NCBI GenBank assembly: GCA_030039135.1
Contig: JASHQN010000059.1
Span: forward strand, 1-33,690
Direction: 5' to 3'
DNA from: Thermoplasmata archaeon
Lineage (GTDB): Archaea; Thermoplasmatota; Thermoplasmata; Lutacidiplasmatales; UBA184
DNA length: 33,690 bases
The notes below the pieces were generated by a model. The model ran no database searches. It saw only the letters and a program-made list of their open reading frames with translations, and had not been told where the DNA came from. Shown in pieces: positions 14,583-20,948 of this stretch. Each line of letters opens with the position of its first letter. The first letter of the stretch is position 1. The position numbers were made by a program, and so were the translations under genes.

Positions 14583-15994
14583 TTCTCTACCTCGTTCAGG
14601 AGTTCCTCGATCAGCTCGACCTTGCGGCCGAGCGAGGACAGGGTTTCGGAGCGCGCGGTCCGACGTTCCCGCGCGTGCGCGATCTGGGTCGCCACCGCCT
14701 TCGGACCCGGTCCGCCGGGGGAGGCCCGGCGACCGAGCGCGAGCGGGGGGTCGTGATCGTACGATCCGGACCCTGTAGGAAGGGCGGCCGGAGTCCCGGC
14801 TGCGTAAGCGGCGGTCACGGTGGCGTGAGCCTCTCGGAAGGGCACGCCCGAGGCAACGAGAGCCTCGGCTCGATCGGTGGCATAGAGCTCGGCGTCCCCG
14901 CTCGCGGCAGCGAGCGCCGCCGGTGCAAACCGCATCCCGTCGACCAGCTCCGACAGCGCTCCCACCACGCCCTCGACGGTAGCGAGTGCGTCGGCGACGG
15001 GAGCCTTGTCCTCCTGGAGATCACGGTTGTACGCGAGCGGCAGCCCTTTGAGCACCGTCAGCAAGGCGACGAGGTCCCCGATCGCCCGCCCGGCCTTCCC
15101 ACGGACGAGCTCGGCGATGTCGGGGTTCCGCTTCTGGGGCATCAGGCTGCTTCCGGCACCGAGCGCCGGGCTGCGTTCGAGGAATCCGAACTCCTGCGAC
15201 GCGAACACCACCACCTCTTCCCCGAAGCTGCTCGCGTGCACGGCGACCAGCGCGAGATCGAAGAGGAACTCGGCGAGCGGGTCCCGATCGCTGACGGCGT
15301 CGAGCGAGTTCTCGAACGCCCCATCGAATCCGAGACGGGAGGCGACGTACGCCGGGTCGATCGGCAGGGTCGAGCCGGCCAGAGCTCCGGCGCCGAGCGG
15401 GGAAGTGTTCGCGCGCCGGGCCAAGTCGATCAGCCGGTCGAGGTCCCGGTCGAACCGCCAGAAGTGGGCGAGGAACCAGTGCGCGACGCTGACGAGCTGG
15501 GCCCGCTGCAGATGGGTGTACCCCGGGAGCGGGACGTCGACCGCGAGATCCGCGCGCTGCAGCAGGCGACGTTCCAGCTCGAGGAGCGCCGTGGCCACGT
15601 CGAGGATGGCCGAGCGCAGGTAGAGCCGCTCGTCCAGCGCCACCTGATCGTTCCGGCTGCGCGCCGTATGGAGCTTACCGCCCACCGGACCGAGCAGTTC
15701 CGTGACGCGAACTTCGATGTTCGTGTGGACGTCCTCCAGGTCTTCCCGCCAAGGGAAGGAGCCATCCCGGATCTCGCGAGCGACCGTACGGAGACCAGCG
15801 ACTAACTCGGAGGTCTCGGACGGCGAGAGGATCCCGACCCGACCGAGCATCTCCGCGTGGGCGATGCTCCCGGCGACGTCGTAGCGGGCGAGCGGGCGAT
15901 CGACGGAGAGAGAATTGAGGAACCGAGCCCCCGGGGTCCGGACATACGACGGCGGAGGCGATCCCGCACCCGACACCGACACGGCAGCGGCCAC
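14579..15994 (-). CDS. argH: argininosuccinate lyase
   Basis: A fumarase/aspartase-superfamily enzyme of 471 residues that splits argininosuccinate to arginine and fumarate, the last step of arginine synthesis. Motifs: EDVHTNIEVRVTELLG, GGKLHTARSRNDQVALDERLYLR, PGYTHLQRAQ with the catalytic-region His, and the family signature GSSLMPQKRNPD with the catalytic Ser loop. The start is GTG 15994, one base after the argG stop. The C-terminus ends in a Glu-rich helix immediately before lysW. Confidence 0.95.
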   Translation of the reverse strand: MAAAVSVSGAGSPPPSYVRTPGARFLNSLSVDRPLARYDVAGSIAHAEMLGRVGILSPSETSELVAGLRTVAREIRDGSFPWREDLEDVHTNIEVRVTELLGPVGGKLHTARSRNDQVALDERLYLRSAILDVATALLELERRLLQRADLAVDVPLPGYTHLQRAQLVSVAHWFLAHFWRFDRDLDRLIDLARRANTSPLGAGALAGSTLPIDPAYVASRLGFDGAFENSLDAVSDRDPLAEFLFDLALVAVHASSFGEEVVVFASQEFGFLERSPALGAGSSLMPQKRNPDIAELVRGKAGRAIGDLVALLTVLKGLPLAYNRDLQEDKAPVADALATVEGVVGALSELVDGMRFAPAALAAASGDAELYATDRAEALVASGVPFREAHATVTAAYAAGTPAALPTGSGSYDHDPPLALGRRASPGGPGPKAVATQIAHARERRTARSETLSSLGRKVELIEELLNEVEK

Positions 15995-15995
15995 C

Positions 15996-17234
15996 TCAGT
16001 AGAGCCGCACCTGGCTCGCGCGCGCGGTGGGGGTCGTTGGACGGGACCCGGCCGACGACCAGGTCCGTGCGGGCAATCCCCAGACGTAGATGAATCCCTC
16101 CGCCATCTCCTGGCGGAACCGGTCTCCGCTCGAGTACGTGGCGAGCCCGTGTTGATAGAGGGAGTAGGGCGACCGGCGTCCGGCCACGGTCGCGGACCCT
16201 TTGTAGAGCTTCATCGCGACCTCCCCCGTGACACGGGTCTGCGTCGCGACCACGAACGCATCCAGGGCCTCGCGCAGCGGCGTGAACCAAAGCCCGTCGT
16301 AGATCATCTGGGCGTAGCGTTGCTCCACCGTGCGCTTGAATTCGAGGAGATCCCGAGGCAGGACGAGGGCCTCGAGCGCACGATGGGCGTCGATCAGCAC
16401 CATCGCGGCGGGGCATTCGTAGACCTCGCGAGACTTGATGCCGACGACCCTCGATTCGACGTGGTCGATCCGGCCGACCCCGGCCGCTCCCGCGGTCCGG
16501 TTCAGTTCGCCGATGAGATCGAGGAGGGGGAGCGCGTGATCGTTGATCGCGACCGGGGTCCCGCGCTCGAACGCGATTTTCACGTAGGCCGGGGCATCCG
16601 GCGCCGCCTGCGGCGAGGTCGTCCACCCGTAGGCTTCCTCGGGGGGCTCGATCGCGGGATCCTCCAGTACGCCGCACTCCACGGAGCGTCCCCACAGGTT
16701 CTCGTCGGTGCTGTAGGGAGTCGACGGTCCCGCTGCGAGCGGAATGCCGTGCGCGCGCGCATACGCCACCTCCGCGTCACGGTCCATCGACCACTCCCGC
16801 GCCGGCGCGATCACCTCCAGCTCCGGGGCGAGGGCCGTGGTCGAGAGATCGAAGCGCACCTGGTCGTTGCCCTTGCCCGTGCAGCCGTGCGCGATGGCCG
16901 ACGCGCCCTCCTGGCGCGCGACGTCCACCAGGTGGCGGCCGATGAGCGGACGGGCGAGCGCCGTGCTGAGGGGGTAGACCCCCTCGTACAGCGCATTGGC
17001 CCGCAGCGCAGGCGCGATGAACGTCTCGGCGAACTCCTGGCGCGCGTCAACGACGATCGCCTTCGTCGCGCCCGCGTTCGCCGCCCTCTCGCGGACCCGT
17101 TCCAGGTCTCCGGGCTGGCCGACGTTGACCGTCAGGGCGATGACGTCCGCGTCCTTCTTCTCCCGCAACCACGGGATCGCGACGGACGTGTCGAGACCAC
17201 CGGAGTAGGCGAGTACTACCCGTTTCGAGCTCAC
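15996..17234 (-). CDS. argG: argininosuccinate synthase
   Basis: An ATP-dependent ligase joining citrulline and aspartate, of 412 residues, the usual length. The N-terminal VVLAYSGGLDTSVAIPWL is the PP-loop of the adenine-nucleotide alpha hydrolase fold. Later come AIAHGCTGKGNDQVRFDL, the substrate region PYSTDENLWGRS, and GRIDHVESRVVGIKSREVYE. GTG 17234 is preferred over the in-frame ATG 17267: the TATA box at 17275-17282 predicts transcription starting near 17253, downstream of that ATG, and GAGGA lies upstream of the GTG. It is first in the eight-gene operon, divergent from the HTH-ACT gene. Confidence 0.94.
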   Translation of the reverse strand: MSSKRVVLAYSGGLDTSVAIPWLREKKDADVIALTVNVGQPGDLERVRERAANAGATKAIVVDARQEFAETFIAPALRANALYEGVYPLSTALARPLIGRHLVDVARQEGASAIAHGCTGKGNDQVRFDLSTTALAPELEVIAPAREWSMDRDAEVAYARAHGIPLAAGPSTPYSTDENLWGRSVECGVLEDPAIEPPEEAYGWTTSPQAAPDAPAYVKIAFERGTPVAINDHALPLLDLIGELNRTAGAAGVGRIDHVESRVVGIKSREVYECPAAMVLIDAHRALEALVLPRDLLEFKRTVEQRYAQMIYDGLWFTPLREALDAFVVATQTRVTGEVAMKLYKGSATVAGRRSPYSLYQHGLATYSSGDRFRQEMAEGFIYVWGLPARTWSSAGSRPTTPTARASQVRLY

Positions 17235-17274
17235 TCCGGCGTCCTCAGTTCGACTTCGAAAGTCCACGAACCCG

Positions 17275-17282
17275 ATTTATAC
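17275..17282. promoter_or_regulatory. TATA box of the arginine operon, possibly shared with the divergent regulator
   Basis: ATTTATAC on the plus strand, GTATAAAT on the minus. On the minus strand it predicts transcription of argG from about 17253 with a leader of about 19 nt. Read on the plus strand, it would start the HTH-ACT transcript near 17304. No other TATA candidate is seen in the 101-bp gap, so both directions may use this element. Confidence 0.6.
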
Positions 17283-17310
17283 GATGCGACCGTCCGCGAA
17301 CACGAAAAGG

Positions 17311-17340
17311 CAGAAATGTCCTAGATGGAACAGAAATGTC
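17311..17340. repeat. two direct copies of CAGAAATGTC, 20 bp apart
   Basis: CAGAAATGTC occurs at 17311-17320 and 17331-17340, exactly two helical turns apart. The second copy contains the start codon of the HTH-ACT gene. The first contains an ATG followed by TCC and TAG, a two-codon frame. The arrangement looks like either tandem operator half-sites for autoregulation or a small duplication of the start region. Confidence 0.45.
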
Positions 17341-17986
17341 GCACGAAGCTGAGCCCGTGGCCCGGCAGGTCCGGGTCTATCTCGAAAACCATCCGGCGGT
17401 CGCGGACGCGATCCGCATGGGGATCGCCAACTACACCGCGGTCGCGCGCCGCATCGCCGGGGAGCTCGGCCTACCGTACTCCCCGGCGATCGTCGCCGCG
17501 TGCCGTCGGTACCCCCGAGGCCGCGAGCTCCAGGCGCGGGAGGCCGGGGTCCGGCGCGTCCTCCGCAAGAGCCGGATCGAGACGCGAACGAAGGTCGCCG
17601 CCATCACGGTGCGGCAGGGCGTGGATGTCCTCCAGCGTCTCGGCGACGTGGTCGAAGAACTGCTGGACGAGGAGTCGCTCTGCCGACTGATCCAGGTCTC
17701 CCGGGGTACCGTCGTGATCATCGACGAAGACTCCGTGCCTCGGATCACGAAGCGGCTCCGGGAGGACCAGATCGTTCGAGTACGACGGAACCTGGTCGAG
17801 GTCGCCGTGACCGGACCGGAGAGCATCGAGGAGACTCCCGGACTGCTGACGGTACTCACCGGAATCGTCTCCGCTCAGGGAATCAACATCGTGGAGGCGC
17901 TCAGCTGCTACACCGACACGATCTTCCTCTTCGAGCTGGGCGATTTCCCGCCGGCCCTCGCCGCGCTCTCTCGTGCGGTCGAGTAG
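17336..17986 (+). CDS. HTH-ACT domain protein, candidate regulator of the arginine operon
   Basis: A 216-residue protein with an N-terminal helical DNA-binding-like region (about 8-60: VRVYLENHPAVADAI, YTAVARRIAGELGLP), a middle alpha/beta segment with strands such as TKVAAITV and GTVVIID, and a C-terminal ACT domain (about 155-215: VEVAVTGPES, PGLLTVLTGIVSAQGINIVEALSCYTDTIFLFE). ACT domains bind small ligands, often amino acids. The gene is divergent from argG with 101 bp between starts, so a role as an amino-acid-responsive regulator is a reasonable inference. A general ACT protein unrelated to arginine is the alternative. ATG 17336 gives the protein-like N-terminus. Confidence 0.75.
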   Translation: MSHEAEPVARQVRVYLENHPAVADAIRMGIANYTAVARRIAGELGLPYSPAIVAACRRYPRGRELQAREAGVRRVLRKSRIETRTKVAAITVRQGVDVLQRLGDVVEELLDEESLCRLIQVSRGTVVIIDEDSVPRITKRLREDQIVRVRRNLVEVAVTGPESIEETPGLLTVLTGIVSAQGINIVEALSCYTDTIFLFELGDFPPALAALSRAVE

Positions 17987-18015
17987 CCCGGCCGCTCCGG
18001 CACAAGCGATCCACG

Positions 18016-19287
18016 ATGGCCGACGGACCCGTCACACTCACGAGGAGCAGTCGCTTCGGGCGAGGTCGCATGCGACGCCGCCGTCCGCTCCCGCCCGAGG
18101 ACGCCCTCGCCCGCGTCGTCCTCGAGCGATACCTGACGCTGCGCGCGGGAGAATCGCTCACGGTCGAATCGTGGAGCCATGCCCTCCCCTGGGCCCGATC
18201 GTTCGTCGTCGAAGCGCGCCGCCGCGGGGCCGTCCCGACCCTCGTCGTCGAGGACGAAGAAGCATACTTCCGCTCTCTCGAGCTGGCCGGCGCCCCCGTG
18301 GCGTCCGGGCCGGCTCGCTCGCCCCTCGTGCCGGCCTCGGCGCACGTGTATCTCGGGGGGCCCGACGCCTTTGCCCGACTGCTCGGCCTTCCGGCCGAAG
18401 AGATCGATCGGATCGCACGCCGCCACGAGGTCTCCTGGTGGAGGCGGGCCGGCCGTTACCGGACCCGGGCGGTCCGCCTTGCGGTCGCTGACGCGACCCC
18501 CTCGGCCGCCGCCCGGTACGGCGTGGATCTCCGCGCGTGGCAGTCGGAACTGGTGCGGGCGAGTCGCGTCGATCCGCAGCGACTGGAAGCCATCGGAGCG
18601 CGGGTCTCGCACCGCCTCGGCTCCGCTCGCTCGCTGCGCGTTCGCCACGCGAACGGGACCGACCTCCTGCTGCGGCGTCGTCGAAGCCCTCCCTCACTCG
18701 ACACGGGTCGGCCTCGGCCGACGGCCGGACAGCTCTGGGCCCGAGTTCCCTCGGGTTTGCTCATCGTGCCCCTGGAACCCCGGGTCGCCGAAGGTACCTG
18801 GGAGACCAACCGCCCTGCGTACGATCGGTTCGCGGATCCCCCGGTGGCGCTCGGCGGGTGGTTCGAGTTTCGGGGCGGTCGCCTGCAGGAGTTCACCTTC
18901 GAGCGCGGAGGGGACCGATTCGCCGCGGCGTACGCGTCGGGAGGGCGGCGGGCCGGCCGGCCGCTCGCGCTGACGGTGGGTCTGAACCCGGAAGTGGTCC
19001 GCGCCCCGGAGGTCCTCGAGCTCGCGGCGGGCACGGTCGGTCTTCTCCTCGGCGACGGACAGCCGAGTCGGCCTCCCGGTTCAGGCATCGGTTTCCTCGC
19101 CGCGCTCGGAGGGGCGAGTGTAGACGCCGACGGACGACCCTGGATCGTCGACGGCGCGCTCCCCGGGACGAACGGGGCGGGTGGCAAGGCTCGTCCCGGT
19201 CGAATCAGGCCGCGAGCTTCGTCGCGAACGCTCGCGCCATGGTCTGGGCATGGACGAGATAGCGCGCGGAGATCTGCTCGACGTTGA
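18016..19287 (+). CDS. degenerate M29-family (aminopeptidase T-like) protein
   Basis: A 423-residue protein resembling the thermophilic metalloaminopeptidase family M29: an N-terminal alpha/beta domain with LERYLTLRAGESLTVESWSHALPWARSFVVEARRRGAVPTL, the middle RVRHANGTDLLLR, and a C-terminal TVGLNPEVVRAPEVL, GTVGLLLGDGQ. Positions that carry metal ligands in active M29 enzymes appear replaced: the usual PAGE is VPSGL here, and the His-bearing GTVH segment is GTVGL. It is therefore probably not a standard aminopeptidase. It follows the HTH-ACT gene by 29 nt and may be co-transcribed. The last 83 bp overlap the convergent metF-like gene, and the Arg/Ser-rich tail may not be structured. ATG 18070 is an alternative start. 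Confidence 0.65.
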   Translation: MADGPVTLTRSSRFGRGRMRRRRPLPPEDALARVVLERYLTLRAGESLTVESWSHALPWARSFVVEARRRGAVPTLVVEDEEAYFRSLELAGAPVASGPARSPLVPASAHVYLGGPDAFARLLGLPAEEIDRIARRHEVSWWRRAGRYRTRAVRLAVADATPSAAARYGVDLRAWQSELVRASRVDPQRLEAIGARVSHRLGSARSLRVRHANGTDLLLRRRRSPPSLDTGRPRPTAGQLWARVPSGLLIVPLEPRVAEGTWETNRPAYDRFADPPVALGGWFEFRGGRLQEFTFERGGDRFAAAYASGGRRAGRPLALTVGLNPEVVRAPEVLELAAGTVGLLLGDGQPSRPPGSGIGFLAALGGASVDADGRPWIVDGALPGTNGAGGKARPGRIRPRASSRTLAPWSGHGRDSARRSARR

Positions 19288-20119
19288 CGCCCAGCGGCAC
19301 GTCGGTGCCCCCGGCCCGAACGCGCTGCGCGACCGACCCCCACACCTCGAGCGCCTGCGCCACGCTCCGATCGGCCGCCTGACCCTCGTCGCCCTCCAAG
19401 ATCGCCCGCTCGGCGGCCTCGGGCACGTCGGCCCCCAGCCAGCGGATGAACTCGGCATCCTGCTCGTCGACGAGCGGGGCGAAGCTGAGCAGCACGGGCG
19501 CCGGGCGGAGCGAGGCCTGGCGGCACAGGAGATCGTACTGCTCGATCATCGCGCATGTCGCCTCGGCGTCGAACACGATCTGGGTGGTGAAGAACGCGGC
19601 ACCGGCACGCGTCTTGGCGAGCATCCGGTGCGGTTCCCCTTCCCGTTGGGGGATCGTGATGTTGCCGACGAGCCCTCCGGCTCGCTCCACGATTGGCCGG
19701 CAGATCCGGTCGGCCTCCGTCACGGCGGGGCCGGGGTACGGAATGTAGCGGCTCGTTCCGCCGACAAGAACGACGTGGCGAAGGCCGAGGCCTACGGTCT
19801 CGACCGTCCACCGCTCAACGGCCGACGCGCTCTCGAGGTGGGCGACGACCTTGTTCACCACGACCTCCCGATGCGACCGTTCGCCGACCTTGCGCGCGAA
19901 CGACCGGGGATCGGCGCTCCGGTAGAGCGGGCGACCTTCGTGGTTCTCGTCCACGAGCTCGGGCACGTCGAGGGCGTCGATGCGTGGGACGGCCTCGACG
20001 AGCGCGACGACCGCGTCGGCGGCCGCCTCCGCCCGGGTCGGCGACATTCGGATCGACGGGGGGACAGGCTCAAAGAAGAGTGGCGTGGCATGCAAGGCCT
20101 CCGCGAGCGTGCGTGGCAT
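19205..20119 (-). CDS. metF: methylenetetrahydrofolate reductase-like flavoprotein
   Basis: A 304-residue TIM-barrel protein of the MetF family, at the usual length. Typical features are the N-terminal LFFEPVPPS, a DALDVPEL beta-strand region, HLESASAVERWTVETVGLGLRHVVLVGG, VGNITIPQREGEPHRMLAKTRAGAAFFTTQIVFDAE, and a C-terminal helix set. The family reduces methylene-tetrahydrofolate (or the archaeal methanopterin analogue) to the methyl form using FAD. The cofactor here is not decidable. ATG 20119 is supported by GAGG shortly upstream and a TATA box at 20159-20167. The frame upstream of that is Pro/Arg-rich and not protein-like. It overlaps the convergent M29-like gene at its 3' end. Confidence 0.8.
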   Translation of the reverse strand: MPRTLAEALHATPLFFEPVPPSIRMSPTRAEAAADAVVALVEAVPRIDALDVPELVDENHEGRPLYRSADPRSFARKVGERSHREVVVNKVVAHLESASAVERWTVETVGLGLRHVVLVGGTSRYIPYPGPAVTEADRICRPIVERAGGLVGNITIPQREGEPHRMLAKTRAGAAFFTTQIVFDAEATCAMIEQYDLLCRQASLRPAPVLLSFAPLVDEQDAEFIRWLGADVPEAAERAILEGDEGQAADRSVAQALEVWGSVAQRVRAGGTDVPLGVNVEQISARYLVHAQTMARAFATKLAA

Positions 20120-20158
20120 CCGGTTCCTCGAGGATCTCCCGGCGGGGGGAACGGCCCC

Positions 20159-20167
20159 GCGATAAAG
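20159..20167 (-). promoter_or_regulatory. TATA-like box of the metF-like gene
   Basis: On the minus strand the sequence reads CTTTATCGC. It predicts transcription from about 20138, a leader of about 19 nt containing GAGG before ATG 20119. Confidence 0.5.
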
Positions 20168-20486
20168 CGTTTCGTCGCGCGGGGCCGTGCACGACGACCC
20201 GATCGGCCTCGCCCGGGAGCAGCAGGGAGGCGGCGTTGCTGGCGATCGTCCTGCGGTCGTACAGGCCCGAGGTTCCGCGGGGATCCGCCGCTCCCCCGAG
20301 CGCGCGAGGCAGTGGGGGAAGCACGGTGGGCCTCCGGGGCGGGACGGCAGATCGTTCCGAGGTTCCGGGCCCGAGCCGGTAAGCAGAAACAAGGCGAAGG
20401 AATTTGGCTCGGGGCAGCTCACGGGCCCAAGGAGGAATGAAGCCCTCGCGGGTGGAACGGCCTTGGCCTCGCATCGATTAGGAGGC
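20168..20486. other. 319-bp intergenic region, possible gene remnant
   Basis: This gap between the divergent metF-like promoter and the beta-rich protein has no intact recognisable gene. The stretch about 20178-20280 shows a coding-like excess of G/C at every third base (19 of 20 in 20221-20280). The matching frames read SREAALLAIVLRSYRPEV on the plus strand and ASLLLPGEADRVVVHGPARR on the minus strand. The bias fades beyond 20290. An 11-bp direct repeat, CCGAGGTTCCG, occurs at 20267-20277 and 20357-20367. No clear TATA box for the downstream gene was found. Confidence 0.35.
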
Positions 20487-20948
20487 GTGCTCCCACTGGT
20501 TCGACAGGGCCTTGAGCTCGGCCTGGAGTTCGGCCCCCGCTCGCTCGAGGCGCTCGCCTGGGTGGCCGAAACGATCGAAGGGTCGGTCTATTCGCCCCAC
20601 TCGCTCGAGCGGACCGCGACGGGCCTCACGTTCGTTCTCGAGAACCCCCCGCTCCGGACCGCGGCGTTCTCCTCGGTACGGGTGCTCGTGGACGGCGTGG
20701 CGGTCCCTCCCCAGGACGTGTCGGTTCGAACGAGGGGCAGGGGGCCCTGGCGGACCGCAGCGATGGTCACTCCTGACTCAAGCCTTGACCTCGTGCCCGG
20801 CGACCGGATCGAGTTCGCACTACGGGGGGTGTTCGACATCCGCGCCGGCGAGACCACGATCCGACTCGAGCTCCGCACGGCAGCCATCCCGCCGCTCGTC
20901 TGGCTGGAGTTCACCGAACCTCCCATCCTGCGGAGCCAGGCCCCGTGA
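20487..20948 (+). CDS. small beta-rich protein translationally coupled to the glucosidase
   Basis: A protein of about 153 residues, predicted mostly beta: LTFVLENPP, SVRVLVDGVAVPPQDVSVRT, GDRIEFALRGVFDIRAGETTIRLELR. The pattern of a VDG strand followed by G-x-H/T-type strands faintly recalls the small beta-sandwich subunit of C-glycoside deglycosidases (DUF6379), but this is not a firm assignment. Its stop overlaps the start of the glycoside hydrolase gene as GTGA, so the two are almost certainly made together and may act as a complex or binding module. The start is uncertain: GTG 20487 is chosen because upstream sequence is low-complexity, though its GGAGG is unusually close. Confidence 0.6.
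   Translation: MLPLVRQGLELGLEFGPRSLEALAWVAETIEGSVYSPHSLERTATGLTFVLENPPLRTAAFSSVRVLVDGVAVPPQDVSVRTRGRGPWRTAAMVTPDSSLDLVPGDRIEFALRGVFDIRAGETTIRLELRTAAIPPLVWLEFTEPPILRSQAP

Noticed and set aside
13679..15805. 708-residue plus-strand open frame antisense to lysX, lysW and argH
   Set aside because: The opposite strand carries well-conserved genes throughout; this frame is highly charged and low in complexity.
20120..20422. 101-residue N-terminal extension of the metF-like protein
   Set aside because: Pro/Arg/Ser-rich and unlike the family; a TATA box and ribosome-binding sequence fit the ATG at 20119.
20437..20481. 14-codon frame starting with MKPSRV after AAGGAGGA, as a leader peptide for the beta-rich protein
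   Set aside because: The purine-rich sequence is only one base from the ATG, too close for normal initiation, and nothing else supports translation.
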